Source of the DNA: Corallococcus sp. NCRR
GTDB lineage: Bacteria > Myxococcota > Myxococcia > Myxococcales > Myxococcaceae
Assembly: GCF_026965535.1 (NCBI RefSeq)
Contig: NZ_CP114039.1
Coordinates: 8,539,461 to 8,603,460, forward strand
Length of the DNA: 64,000 nucleotides
Direction of reading: 5' to 3'
The notes under the pieces were generated by a model. The model did not search any database. It was not told the origin of the DNA and saw only the letters and a list, made by a program, of their open reading frames with translations. Below, piece after piece: positions 50,274 to 59,273 of the stretch. Numbering within the stretch: position 1 is the stretch's first letter; every line of letters begins with the position of its first letter. A program made the position numbers and the translations under genes.

Positions 50274-50843
50274 GTGAGCTTCGAAGACGCGCTGCGGGAG
50301 AACCGCGTGCCACCGCGGCTGGGCGACGTGCGGCTGTTCTACGACGGGGGCCGGCTGGTGGGGGAATCCCTACCCCCTGCCTGGACGCTGCGGCTGTTGC
50401 CCACGCTCCTCGTGGCCCTGGCCGCCGTGTGCACGGGGGTGGGGCTGCTGCTCGTCCTGGACAAGGCCCGGACGCCGGGCCTCGCGACCCTGCTGCTCGT
50501 GCTGGCGGGGGCCCTGGTGGGCGCCGCGCTGATGTTGGAGGCGCGGCTGCGGCGGCGGCGCTTCGTGCTGCACTTCAAGACGGAGTCCCTGCGGCTGGAG
50601 ACGCTCGCGTGGGCCCCGGGCGCGGCGCGCACGGAGGTGTTCCCCTTCGACGACGTGCGCGCGGTGCACATCATCCAGCCTCCCAAGGGCGGATACGCAC
50701 TGGTGGTAGAGTACGGTCCGGAAACGGCGCCAAGACGCGCACTCCTGGTGCGGGACGTGCGGGCGCAGGAGAGTGACACCCTCTACCGGGTGTGGCGGCT
50801 CCTGCACAACGCGTTCGGGCTCAAGGGAGCGGGGCTCGCTTGA
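50274..50843 (+). CDS. Small membrane protein, two TM segments
   Basis: 189 residues from a GTG at 50274 without a clear ribosome site. After ~38 cytoplasmic residues come two adjacent hydrophobic helices (about 40-61 and 70-91). A ~95-residue C-terminal domain follows, with alternating beta strands (FVLHFKTESLRLETLAW, VFPFDDVRAVHIIQP, GGYALVVEYG), like a PH-type or YdbT-like fold facing the cytoplasm. Family unknown to me. Its last 23 bases overlap, in convergence, the end of the hybrid kinase gene. Confidence 0.72.
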   Translation: MSFEDALRENRVPPRLGDVRLFYDGGRLVGESLPPAWTLRLLPTLLVALAAVCTGVGLLLVLDKARTPGLATLLLVLAGALVGAALMLEARLRRRRFVLHFKTESLRLETLAWAPGAARTEVFPFDDVRAVHIIQPPKGGYALVVEYGPETAPRRALLVRDVRAQESDTLYRVWRLLHNAFGLKGAGLA

Positions 50844-51978
50844 AGGTGAGCTCGATTTCGGTGCCCTCGCCCGGCGTGGACGACAGGCGCAGCTGACCGC
50901 CGAACTGCATCACCAGCTCGCGGCAGATGGACAGGCCCAGCCCCGTGCCGATGCCCACGGGCTTCGTGGTGAAGAGCGGCTGGAACACCTTCTCCTGGAG
51001 CGCCACGGGGATGCCGCAGCCGTTGTCCGCCACGGTCAGCACCACGTCCTCGTCGCGCGCCTCCCACCGCACGTCGATGCGGCCTGGACGGCCCGTGCCC
51101 TCCATGGCCTGCGCCGCGTTGACGATGAGGTTGAGCAGCACCTGGCACAGCTTCACCGGCCCGAAGACGATGCGGATGGGCTCGCCGTTGCTGGTGAGCC
51201 GCGCCCGGTCTCGCACCTCCGCTCGCGCCAGCTTCACCGCGAAGGAGACGACCTCCGCCACGTCCGCGGTCGCCTCCATGTCCTCGCCGCGCGCCTGGGC
51301 GCGCAGGCCCAGCGCCACCCCGCGCAGGTGGGTGGCGCCCTCGGACAGGTCCTTGATGAGCGACGGCAGGTCCTCGATGGTGGAGGACACCTCCGCGTCC
51401 GGATCCGTGGCCAGGTGCCGCGACACGTACTGCACCACCCGCTCCATGTCGCGCTGGAGCGACGACACGTTCTGCGTGAGGTAGCCCACCGGGCCCATCA
51501 GCTCGTGCGCGATGCCCGCCGTCACCTGCCCCAGCGTGGCCAGACGCTCGGACTTCATCATCCGGCCTTCCACTTCGCGGATGCGCAGCTCCAGCCGGGC
51601 AATCTTGAGCGCGTCTTCCAGCGCCGCCAGCAGCTCCGCGCGGTCCCACGGCTTGACGAAGTAGCGCGTCACCTGGCCGCGGTTCACCGCGTCGATGACG
51701 GCCTGCATGTCCGCGTACGCCGTCACCAGCATGCGCCGGGCGTCCGGCGCGATGGTGCGGGCGCGCTCCAGCAGCTCCACGCCCGTCATCCCCGGCATGC
51801 GCTGGTCGGACAGCACCACGCCAATCTCCGAGCGCCGCTGCTCCAGGAGCGCCAGGGCCTCGTTGGGGGACGAGCACCGGAAGATGCGAAACCGCTGCCC
51901 GAAGTTGGCGTCGAACACCCTCAGGTTGAGGGCGTCGTCGTCCACGTACAGCACGGCGGGCAGGTCCGAGGCGTTCAT
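50821..51978 (-). CDS. Receiver-histidine kinase hybrid (RR-HK)
   Basis: 385 residues from the ATG at 51978, chosen for GGAGGAG six bases upstream. An N-terminal receiver (about 7-125) has the acid cluster VDDD, phosphorylatable Asp in LSDQRMPGMTG, and VTAYAD and VKPWD motifs. A short coiled linker leads to a HisKA box AGIAHELMGPVGYL (about 157; HELMGP instead of HELRxP). The HATPase domain keeps NLIVNAAQAM (N-box), DNGCGIP (G1), TTKPVG and GTGLGLS (G2). No membrane segment, so it is a soluble kinase probably controlled by phosphorylation of its own receiver. The 23-bp end overlap with the membrane-protein gene is convergent. Confidence 0.9.
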   Translation of the reverse strand: MNASDLPAVLYVDDDALNLRVFDANFGQRFRIFRCSSPNEALALLEQRRSEIGVVLSDQRMPGMTGVELLERARTIAPDARRMLVTAYADMQAVIDAVNRGQVTRYFVKPWDRAELLAALEDALKIARLELRIREVEGRMMKSERLATLGQVTAGIAHELMGPVGYLTQNVSSLQRDMERVVQYVSRHLATDPDAEVSSTIEDLPSLIKDLSEGATHLRGVALGLRAQARGEDMEATADVAEVVSFAVKLARAEVRDRARLTSNGEPIRIVFGPVKLCQVLLNLIVNAAQAMEGTGRPGRIDVRWEARDEDVVLTVADNGCGIPVALQEKVFQPLFTTKPVGIGTGLGLSICRELVMQFGGQLRLSSTPGEGTEIELTFKRAPLP

Positions 51979-52116
51979 GGAGCTCCTCCAGACCATGGCT
52001 TCCTCATCCGGAAGACAGGCTGGTCGCGCCGAGGATAACGCGCACGTCCGACCGCGCGCCTGGGGGTACGTTGTACCCAGGCCGAAAGCGAACGGCGCGG
52101 AACAGCACTCCGCCCC

Positions 52117-52389
52117 TCAGACGGAGGGGTTCCCGAGCGCGAGAGTCACCGTGTCCACCGACGGGAAACGGCCCCGCGGCAGCGTGCCCAGGAGCGACAC
52201 CACGTGGGAGGGCGCCTCGTTCTCGCGCGCGACCCAGACCAACTGCTCCGCGGTGAGCGGATACACCGCGCCGCGCAGCGCCTGCTGCAGCGAGTGCGCC
52301 AGGGACACCGCCGGAGTCAGGGGAGCCGGTGAAGGCTCCACCTCCCGCAGTCCAAGTCCCAGGCGCTCGCGAGTCATGTCGTCGTTCAT
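52117..52389 (-). CDS. DUF2795-domain small protein
   Basis: 90 residues. The DUF2795 pattern runs through about residues 38-86: ALRGAVYPLTAEQLVWVARENEAP, then VVSLLGTLPRGRFPSVDTV. DUF2795 is a small helical domain often found in tandem and of unknown role. An alternative start is the ATG four codons in. It lies 138 bp upstream of the hybrid kinase gene on the same strand and may be co-transcribed with it. Confidence 0.75.
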   Translation of the reverse strand: MNDDMTRERLGLGLREVEPSPAPLTPAVSLAHSLQQALRGAVYPLTAEQLVWVARENEAPSHVVSLLGTLPRGRFPSVDTVTLALGNPSV

Positions 52390-52572
52390 TGAGTGAGAAG
52401 TTAAGCAGCGAACCCCGCCGCCTGCCGACCTTTTTTCGCCGTCCGAAGGGAGTCAGGCAGGCGGGCGCTCTGCCCCTCCATCCCACCGGGTGGCCGCGCC
52501 AGCGTGGGCATCCCACCGTACCGCCACGGAAGTCCTACCCACGCCCCCGACTGGGGGGAGGAGTAACGCACC

Positions 52573-52767
52573 ATGGCGAACAAGAAGAACGAAGACGTGA
52601 AGCCGGTGAAGCACGTGGAAGCGACGCGTCCGGAGCCGTGGCCCGGCATCCAGGGCCGCAGCCAGGAGCACGAGGAGGACCTGGAGACGGGCACGCGCCG
52701 CGCGGAACAGGCGGGCGTCACCGAGGCCCAGCGCAAGCTGGAGAAGGACGAACCGACGCGGGAGTAG
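52573..52767 (+). CDS. Small charged protein of unknown function
   Basis: 64 residues, no family recognised. The ribosome site GGAGGAG lies about ten bases before the ATG, and the frame ends cleanly before a hairpin. Composition is highly charged (Glu, Lys, Arg, Asp) with Pro, and no hydrophobic core, so it is probably intrinsically disordered. The 183 bp upstream are divergent from the DUF2795 gene and contain a run of six T at 52430-52435; no promoter could be fixed. Confidence 0.6.
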   Translation: MANKKNEDVKPVKHVEATRPEPWPGIQGRSQEHEEDLETGTRRAEQAGVTEAQRKLEKDEPTRE

Positions 52768-52780
52768 CCCAGGCTATGCC

Positions 52781-52809
52781 CCGCCCCCGTGCGTGTCACA
52801 CGGGGGCGG
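52781..52809. terminator. Bidirectional hairpin between small gene and pdh operon
   Basis: An 11-bp perfect stem CCGCCCCCGTG / CACGGGGGCGG with a 7-nt loop lies between two convergent stops (52767 and 52832). There is no T-run on either side, so termination strength is uncertain. Confidence 0.55.
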
Positions 52810-52831
52810 AAGCAGGCGGACCGCTCGACCG

Positions 52832-54469
52832 CTAGAACAGCAGCCGCGAGGGGTGCTCCAGGAGCCCCTTCAGCTCGCGGAGGTACTCCGCGCCGGTGGC
52901 CCCGTCGATGACGCGGTGGTCACCCGACAGCGTCACCGTCATCATCTTGCGAATCGCCAGCTGGCCGTCACGCACCACGGCCTTCTCCGCCACGGCGCCC
53001 ACCGCGATGATGGCGGACTGGGGCGGGTTGATGACGGCGATGAACTGGTCGATGCCGTACATGCCCAGGTTGCTCACCGTGAGCGAGCCGCCGTTGTACT
53101 CGGCCGGCTTCAGGGCGCGCTTGCGGGCGCGCTCCGCCATGTCGCGGGACTCGGCGGAGATGGCTTGCAGGCCCTTGAGGTCCGCGTCGCGGATGATGGG
53201 CGTGATCAGCCCATCCTCGATGGCGACCGCGATGCCCACGTCCACGGTGCCGTAGTGCACCACCTGGTCGCCCTGGAGCGACACGTTCATCTTCGGTGAA
53301 CGCCGCAGCGCGATGGCCGCCGCCTTCACGATGATGTCGTTGACGGACACCTTGAGGTCCAGCGCCTTGGCCTCCTCGCGGATCTTCACCGCGGCGTCCA
53401 TCTCCACCTCCACCGTGAGGTAGAAGTGCGGCACGCCGGGCTTCACTTCCGACATGCGCTGGCCAATGACCTTGCGCATGGAGGACATGGGCACCGACTG
53501 TGGCTCCGGACGCGTGCCGAAGGCGCGAACCTCTGGCTGCGTGGCCTTCTTCGCCGCCGGCGCCTGCGCGGGAGCCTTCGCCAAACCCTGGCCCAGCGCC
53601 TGCTCCACGTCGCGCTTCACCACGCGGCCCAGCGGGCCGGTGCCGCGCACCTGGCTGATGTCCAGCCCGCGCTCCTGGGCCATGCGCTTCGCCAGGGGGC
53701 TTGCGCGCAGCCGGCCGCCAGCGCCGGAGGCCGGAGCCTGGGGCTCGCGGCGCAGCGGGACGACCTGTCCCCCGGCGGGCGCGGACGGAGCCGCGGCGAC
53801 AGGGGCCTGCGCAGGAGCCTTCGGAGCGGCCGCCGGAGCGGAGGCCCCGGCCTTGGCGCCCTTGGGCGTGAGGAACGCGATGGGCGCGCCGACCTTGGCC
53901 ATGTCACCCGCCTGCACCGTGATGCGCGCGAGCGTGCCGTCGTCGTACGCCTCCACCTCGAGGTTGGACTTGTCCGTCTCCACCTCGGCGATGGCATCCC
54001 CGGAGGAGACCTTGTCCCCCTCCTTCTTCAGCCACTTGACGATCTTCCCCTCCGTCATCGTCGGGGAGAGGCTGGGCATCAGGATGGCAATCCCCTCGCC
54101 CGCGCCGCTGGCGGCGGGAGCCGGGGCCTGCTCGGGAGGCTTCGGGGCGGCGGCGGGAGCGGCGGCCTTGGGGGCCTCCGCCTTCTGCGGCGCGGGGGCC
54201 GCAGGCGCACCGCCACCGGTGGCCTTCTCACCCTTGGCGCCGAGGAAGCCGATGGGCGCACCCACCGTGGCGACCTCGCCCTCGGGCACGGCGATTTCAA
54301 TGAGGTAGCCGTCGTCGAAGGCTTCCACCTCGAGGTTGGACTTGTCGGTCTCCACCTCGGCGATGGCGTCTCCGGAGGAGATCTTGTCTCCCACCTTCTT
54401 CAGCCATTTGACGATCTTCCCCTCCTTCATCGTCGGGGAGAGGCTGGGCATCTGGATGGGCGTCGCCAT
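52832..54469 (-). CDS. pdhC: Pyruvate dehydrogenase E2, dihydrolipoamide acetyltransferase
   Basis: 545 residues. E2 is the core of the complex that makes acetyl-CoA. Two lipoyl domains (about 1-76 and 127-202) each carry ETDKSNLEVEA with the lipoylated Lys; Ala/Pro linkers follow each. The E1/E3-binding domain is at about 250-285 (RASPLAKRMAQERGLDISQV). The catalytic acyltransferase domain (about 315-545) ends with SGDHRVIDGATGAEYL, containing the active-site HxxxD. The two near-identical lipoyl segments are also a DNA repeat. It lies six bases downstream of pdhB. Confidence 0.95.
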   Translation of the reverse strand: MATPIQMPSLSPTMKEGKIVKWLKKVGDKISSGDAIAEVETDKSNLEVEAFDDGYLIEIAVPEGEVATVGAPIGFLGAKGEKATGGGAPAAPAPQKAEAPKAAAPAAAPKPPEQAPAPAASGAGEGIAILMPSLSPTMTEGKIVKWLKKEGDKVSSGDAIAEVETDKSNLEVEAYDDGTLARITVQAGDMAKVGAPIAFLTPKGAKAGASAPAAAPKAPAQAPVAAAPSAPAGGQVVPLRREPQAPASGAGGRLRASPLAKRMAQERGLDISQVRGTGPLGRVVKRDVEQALGQGLAKAPAQAPAAKKATQPEVRAFGTRPEPQSVPMSSMRKVIGQRMSEVKPGVPHFYLTVEVEMDAAVKIREEAKALDLKVSVNDIIVKAAAIALRRSPKMNVSLQGDQVVHYGTVDVGIAVAIEDGLITPIIRDADLKGLQAISAESRDMAERARKRALKPAEYNGGSLTVSNLGMYGIDQFIAVINPPQSAIIAVGAVAEKAVVRDGQLAIRKMMTVTLSGDHRVIDGATGAEYLRELKGLLEHPSRLLF

Positions 54470-54475
54470 ACGCGT

Positions 54476-55462
54476 TCAGGCTCCCTCGCGGTACAGGACC
54501 TTCTTGATGGCGGCGATGATCTTGGGCGCGTCCGGCTGGGTCGCGTTCTCCAGGTTCGCCGCATAGGACATGTTCACATCCAACCCGGTGACGCGCACGA
54601 CCGGCGCGTCCAGGTCGTCGAACGCCTGGGACTGGATGAGGTCCACCACGGACGCGCCGACACCGGCCAGCGCCCAGCCCTCTTCACAGATGACCGCGCG
54701 GTTCGTCTTGCGCACGCTCGCGAGGATGGCCTCCTCGTCCAGGGGGCGCAGGGTGCGCAGGTCGAGCACCTCCACGCTGATGCCTTCCTTCGCCAGGGCC
54801 TCCGCGGCCTCCATGCAGAAGTAGTACATCCGGCTCCAGGTGATCAGCGTGACGTCCGTGCCCTCACGCTTCACGTCCGCCTTGCCCAGCGGAACGATGT
54901 GCTCACCTTCCGGCACCTCGCCCTTGATGGCGTAGAGGCGCTCGCCCTCGAACATGACCACCGGGTTCTCGTCCCGGATGGCGCTCTTGAGCATGCCCTT
55001 GGCGTCCGCCGGGGTCGCCGGGGCAATCACCTTCAGGCCGGGGAAGTGCGCGTAGTTGGCCTCCAGCGCCTGGCTGTGCTGGCTGGAGAGCCGGCCGCCC
55101 GCGCCACCCGGGCCGCGGAACACGATGGGGCAGCGCAACTGGCCGCCGCTCATGTGGCGCAGCTTGGCCGCGTTGTTGACGATCTGGTCCATCGCCAGGA
55201 TGGCGAAGTTCCAGGTCATCATCTCCACCACCGGACGCAGGCCCACCGCCGCAGCGCCCACGGAGAGGCCCGTGAAGCCCAGCTCGCTGATGGGCGCGTC
55301 GATGATGCGCGCGCTGCCAAACTTGTCCAGCAGTCCCTGGGACACCTTGAACGCGCCGTTGTAGCGGCCCACTTCCTCGCCAATGAGGAACACATTGGCG
55401 TCGCGCTCCATCTCCTCGGCGAGCGCCTGGTTCAACGCTTCGCGATACATCAACTCGGGCAT
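54476..55462 (-). CDS. pdhB: Pyruvate dehydrogenase E1, beta subunit
   Basis: 328 residues. E1 beta completes the thiamine-diphosphate site with E1 alpha. Features seen are MYREALNQALAEEMERDANVFLIGEEVG, IIDAPISELGFTGLSVGAA (TPP-activating glutamate near the start), RGPGGAGGRLSSQHSQALEA (the E1-beta signature), PATPADAKGML, and the C-terminal transketolase-type domain with LDLRTLRPLDEEAI and CEEGW. Length normal. It lies between pdhA (54 bp gap) and pdhC (six bases). Confidence 0.96.
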   Translation of the reverse strand: MPELMYREALNQALAEEMERDANVFLIGEEVGRYNGAFKVSQGLLDKFGSARIIDAPISELGFTGLSVGAAAVGLRPVVEMMTWNFAILAMDQIVNNAAKLRHMSGGQLRCPIVFRGPGGAGGRLSSQHSQALEANYAHFPGLKVIAPATPADAKGMLKSAIRDENPVVMFEGERLYAIKGEVPEGEHIVPLGKADVKREGTDVTLITWSRMYYFCMEAAEALAKEGISVEVLDLRTLRPLDEEAILASVRKTNRAVICEEGWALAGVGASVVDLIQSQAFDDLDAPVVRVTGLDVNMSYAANLENATQPDAPKIIAAIKKVLYREGA

Positions 55463-55516
55463 CGTCGGCTCCGAACTCGAATCTCGAAAGGGTAGTGGCT
55501 TGGGTGAACGTGAGCG

Positions 55517-56644
55517 CTAGCGGCTCAGGCCCGCCTTCTTGTCCGCCTGCTCGGCCTCGGCGCGGGGCTCCAGGTCCCAGGTCACCTTCAGCTCCTGGCC
55601 CGACGGGTACTTCGGCCAGTTGGTGACCTTCACGCCCAGCACGCGCTCGCGCGGGCGCACGTCCTCCTCGCCCGGCTCCACGATGGTGTCGCGCCACAGC
55701 TCGTCCACGCTGGGCTCGGGCGACTCGTCGGCGAACTTCACCGCCGCGTCCACCGCGCGCTTCTCCTCCTCCTCGATGGCCTCGAAGTCCGCGTCGGTGA
55801 GCTTGAAGCCCTGCTTCATCGCGAACTCGCGCAGCTTCGGGATGGGGTCGTTCTTGCGCTCGTCCTCCACCTCCTGCTTGGTGCGGTAGTTCGCCGGGTC
55901 CGCCATCGAGTGGCCGCGGAAGCGGTACGTGTTCGCCTCCATCAGCACGGGGCCCTTGCCCGCGCGGCAGTACTCGGCGGCGTCCTTCACGGCCTCGTAC
56001 ATCTTGAGGACGTCCATGCCGTCCACCGCCTCACCGCGCATGCCGTACGCGGAGGCGCGCTTGTGGATCTCCGGCACCGCGGACGTGCGCGCGATGGCCG
56101 TGCCCATGCCGTAGCGGTTGTTCTCGCAGATGTAGATGACCGGCAGCTTCCACTTCTGCGCCATGTTGAAGGTCTCGTGGAACGAGCCCTGGTTGGCGGC
56201 CGCGTCGCCGAAGAAGCACACCGTGACGCGGTCTTCGTTGCGATAGCGGCTGGCGAAGGCCATGCCCGCCGCGAGCGGAATCTGCCCGCCGACGATGCCG
56301 TAGCCGCCGTAGAAGTGGTGCTCGATGTCGAAGATGTGCATCGAGCCGCCCTTGCCCTTGCTGTAGCCGGAGCCCCGGCCGAACAGCTCCGCCATGACCA
56401 TCCCGGCGTCGCTGCCACGCGCCAGCGGCTGGCCGTGGTCGCGGTAGGCGGACAGCATGTAGTCATCCGGGCGGATGGCCTCGTTGCAGCCCACCGCCAC
56501 GGCCTCCTGGCCGATGTAGAGGTGGCAGAAGCCGGCGATCTTCCCCAGCGTGTACTGCTGGCCGGCCCGCTCCTCGAAGCGGCGCAGGAGGTACATCTTC
56601 CGGTACATCGTCAACAACAGGTCCTTCGAGTACGCGCTGGCCAC
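55517..56644 (-). CDS. pdhA: Pyruvate dehydrogenase E1, alpha subunit
   Basis: 375 residues from a GTG. The TPP/Mg motif is FFGDAAANQGSFHETFNMA (about 172-190, GDxxxxxG...N form) with ENNRYGMGTAIART after it. The region TYRFRGHSMADPANYRTKQEV, with the conserved phospholoop-like RGHSMSD equivalent, is intact. The N-terminal LYIGQEAVAVGCNEAIRPDDY is typical. The last ~60 residues, with a Lys/Glu-rich tail, exceed the shortest bacterial forms. It heads the pdhA-pdhB-pdhC operon; E3 (lpd) is not in the window. Confidence 0.96.
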   Translation of the reverse strand: MASAYSKDLLLTMYRKMYLLRRFEERAGQQYTLGKIAGFCHLYIGQEAVAVGCNEAIRPDDYMLSAYRDHGQPLARGSDAGMVMAELFGRGSGYSKGKGGSMHIFDIEHHFYGGYGIVGGQIPLAAGMAFASRYRNEDRVTVCFFGDAAANQGSFHETFNMAQKWKLPVIYICENNRYGMGTAIARTSAVPEIHKRASAYGMRGEAVDGMDVLKMYEAVKDAAEYCRAGKGPVLMEANTYRFRGHSMADPANYRTKQEVEDERKNDPIPKLREFAMKQGFKLTDADFEAIEEEEKRAVDAAVKFADESPEPSVDELWRDTIVEPGEEDVRPRERVLGVKVTNWPKYPSGQELKVTWDLEPRAEAEQADKKAGLSR

Positions 56645-56775
56645 CGCGGCATGCCTCCGTCTGGGCCGCCCCTGAAGACCCGAGGGGGAAGGGCGGCGAA
56701 CGCCGTGCGCCTCTTAGCGCGCGGCCAAGGGACTTCCAAAGCCTTTCAGAAACCGTCGTCCATCACGCCTTTCTT

Positions 56776-57561
56776 TCAGGCGCGGTGCGTCACGTCCTCC
56801 ATGGAGAAATGCGGCACTGACACGATGCCATCCTTCAATTCCACGTCCCGTCCCGAGTGGTCCGTGGCCAGGTGGATGACCGTCGCCTCCGGGAAGCGGT
56901 GGCGGTAGTCATTGGCATGTGTGGGTTCATTGTCGAACGCGGCCACCACGGTGCCCATGCGGCCCAGGCGCGCGTGCGCCTCGCGCTTGAAGGCGTCGTC
57001 GTTCTCCGCGAGCGTGGGCTTCATGATGAGGTGCACGCGCCCGTCCGCGCCGGGGGGCGTCACCATCCCGCAGCGCGCGAGGCATGACACGGTGCCTTCA
57101 CGCATCGCTTCATGGCGGCCCGTCAGGTAGACGACCTGCGCGCCGGTGGCGGCCACCGCCTGCGTGAAGGCGGCCGCGCCATCAATCGCCTCGTCGGAGA
57201 CGCAGTAGTCACTCGTGAAGAAGCGCTCCTGCCAGAAGGCGCGCGCGTCCGCGTAGCGCTGCTCCACCTCCGCGTCCTCCATGCCGCACGCGCGCATGGC
57301 GGCGCGCATGTCCCAGCCGGTGTCCCAGTGGCGAGGCTCGCACACGGAGAGCAGGTGCAGGGACCGGGCGTCGCCGTACTCGCGCAGGATGCGCGCTTGG
57401 CGGGGCCGGTTGTCGAAGAGGGTGGAGTCCAGGTCGAACGCCAGGACGGCCTGGGGGCCGAGCGAGCGGGCCTTCTCCAGGATGCTCCGGAGTGCCTCGC
57501 GCCAGTCCGGCCGCACGCGCTGCTTGAGATCTTCAAATGCCATGGACGCCGGAAGATACAT
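56776..57561 (-). CDS. HAD-family hydrolase
   Basis: 261 residues (255 if the ATG at 57543 is used; neither start has a good ribosome site). Motif I is FDLDSTLFDN (about 42-51). VYLTGRHE (about 145) is motif II with the threonine, KPTLAENDD the lysine region (motif III, about 181), and FDNEPTHANDY (about 208) motif IV. The layout fits acid-phosphatase/HAD-like enzymes; substrate unknown. It is 131 bp downstream of pdhA's start side, oriented the same way but upstream of it, and separated by the pdhA promoter region. Confidence 0.82.
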   Translation of the reverse strand: MYLPASMAFEDLKQRVRPDWREALRSILEKARSLGPQAVLAFDLDSTLFDNRPRQARILREYGDARSLHLLSVCEPRHWDTGWDMRAAMRACGMEDAEVEQRYADARAFWQERFFTSDYCVSDEAIDGAAAFTQAVAATGAQVVYLTGRHEAMREGTVSCLARCGMVTPPGADGRVHLIMKPTLAENDDAFKREAHARLGRMGTVVAAFDNEPTHANDYRHRFPEATVIHLATDHSGRDVELKDGIVSVPHFSMEDVTHRA

Positions 57562-57588
57562 GCCCCCGGCGCGGGGCTGGCCATCAAA

Positions 57589-59172
57589 TCACGCGCCCTG
57601 GCGCCACGCGGCCGGCTGGATGGGCACCGACCCCGCGGGCTCCGAGCCCTCCGCCAGGACCTCGGGGGCCCGGGCGAAGTTCTGCATGCGCTGGATGCCG
57701 TTGCGGTCCAACACCAGGCGGACCAGCTGCGCGGATTCATGACGCACGCCGTCCTCCATCACCGTGAAGCGGAAGACCAAGTCCACCGGGTAGCGCTTCG
57801 CGCCCCGGATGTGGCCCACGGAGAAGTCCTCCAGGTCCACGTACTCCAGCGCGAACTCCGGCTCGTCCATGTCGCGCAGGAAGCGCCCCACGTTCAGCCG
57901 GAGGATGTCCGTGACGCCCGTGAGGCCGCGCTCGGAGCGGGGCAACAGGCGCGCGTCCAGCACGATGCGCTTCTGGTAGCGGATGACGGCTTCGGACAGC
58001 TCGCCCTGGGACACGGTGAGGAAGTCGTCCTGCAGCCGCAGCGACGACACCGCCCGCGGCACCTTCACCGCCGCGCCATAGTCCACGCGCTCCTCGCACG
58101 TGCCAATGGCGCGCGCCGTGACGGGGTCCACCAGGTCCGTGGTGCGGTCGTACAGGTGCGTGGCGGCCACGCGGCTGAACATGCGCCGCAGCCCTTCCTT
58201 GATGCGGTCCTTCATCATGTAGCCGACCACGGCCACCAGGAAGAAGTTGAGGCTCACCTGCGTGAAGCGGACCTGCGCCCAGAGCGCCACCGACGTGGCG
58301 AAGGCCATGGCCACGCCCGCCGCGATGGCGAACAGCACCTCCTCCCAGCCCTGCCGCCGCTGACGCCGGCGCGAGGACAGGAAGAGCACGTTCATGCAGA
58401 ACTTCTTCAGGAAGCCCAGCCGCTGCATGTACTCCTCGTTGTCCCCGGTGGGGCTCAACACGGAGCGCAGCCGGTGCTCCTTGCGGTAGGACTCCTCGCG
58501 CAGCACCGCCTCCATCAGCCCCTTGCGCAGGGGCAGCCACGGGCCGGTGCGCGGCAGCGCGTCCATGTCCGCCACCGCGCGGCGGAAGAACTGCTCCACC
58601 AGCAGGCTCACGTACTCGTCCACCAGCCGCAGCGACGCGCGCGTCTTCTCCTGGAGCTTCGCCTCACCGGTGGCGCGCAGCCACGCGCGGAAGCGCTCCA
58701 GCACCACGGGCACGGAGTCCCCCGCCTGCCGCACCACCGCCTCCAGGTCCACCCTGCCCGCCTCGCCCGTCTTGGCGTCACAGCGCGTCTCCACCGTGGT
58801 GGCGAACCGGCGCAGCGCGCCGCGCAGCACGCACGAGAAGAGCTTCGCCTGGTAGACGACGTCCGCCTCCGGCGCCACGCCCGCGCGCAGCCACGCCTCC
58901 AGCTTCACCAGCGGCGAGCCCTCCGACGACAGCAGCTCCCCCAGCCCCATCACCGGCGTCTTGAAGCGCACGTAGTTGTGGATGTCCGCGTAGAAGTCCG
59001 CGCGCGGGTACGTCTCCGCGTCGATGTTCAGGCTCGACGGCAGGAAGAGGTAGGCCTCCACCAGGTAGCGCGTCTCGTCCGCGCCCGTGGGCTGGTACTC
59101 GAGCTTGATCTCGAACTGCTTGCGGTCGTGGACGTCGAACCGGCTGTGGAGCGCTTCAGGGACCTGGGACAC
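57589..59172 (-). CDS. Conserved membrane protein of unknown family
   Basis: 527 residues (GTG start). The N-terminal half is soluble and helical, with polar pattern. Two TM helices sit together in the middle (about 282-303, WEEVLFAIAAGVAMAFATSVAL, and about 310-326), with Arg-rich RRRQRRQ just before and KDRIKEGLRRMF just after. The C-terminal half is beta-rich (VKVPRAVSSLRLQDDFLTV, FALEYVDLEDFSVGHIRG, DLVFRFTVMEDG). No catalytic motif or family is recognised. It lies 27 bp upstream of the HAD gene on the same strand, so the two probably form an operon. Confidence 0.78.
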   Translation of the reverse strand: MSQVPEALHSRFDVHDRKQFEIKLEYQPTGADETRYLVEAYLFLPSSLNIDAETYPRADFYADIHNYVRFKTPVMGLGELLSSEGSPLVKLEAWLRAGVAPEADVVYQAKLFSCVLRGALRRFATTVETRCDAKTGEAGRVDLEAVVRQAGDSVPVVLERFRAWLRATGEAKLQEKTRASLRLVDEYVSLLVEQFFRRAVADMDALPRTGPWLPLRKGLMEAVLREESYRKEHRLRSVLSPTGDNEEYMQRLGFLKKFCMNVLFLSSRRRQRRQGWEEVLFAIAAGVAMAFATSVALWAQVRFTQVSLNFFLVAVVGYMMKDRIKEGLRRMFSRVAATHLYDRTTDLVDPVTARAIGTCEERVDYGAAVKVPRAVSSLRLQDDFLTVSQGELSEAVIRYQKRIVLDARLLPRSERGLTGVTDILRLNVGRFLRDMDEPEFALEYVDLEDFSVGHIRGAKRYPVDLVFRFTVMEDGVRHESAQLVRLVLDRNGIQRMQNFARAPEVLAEGSEPAGSVPIQPAAWRQGA

Positions 59173-59227
59173 AAACTCCAGTCTATGTCACAGGCCTGTC
59201 ACACGGGAGCCACCCTCACTGAAGGAT

Positions 59228-59259
59228 GGAAAAGCGTCCGGGGCGACACACCCGGACGC
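59228..59259 (-). terminator. Intrinsic terminator of the transporter gene
   Basis: A perfect 9-bp stem (59234-59242, GCGTCCGGG, against 59251-59259) with an 8-nt loop, followed on the minus strand by TTTTCC. It starts 15 bp after the transporter stop and separates it from the next minus-strand gene. Confidence 0.82.
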
Positions 59260-59273
59260 ACTCCCGTGGAGCC

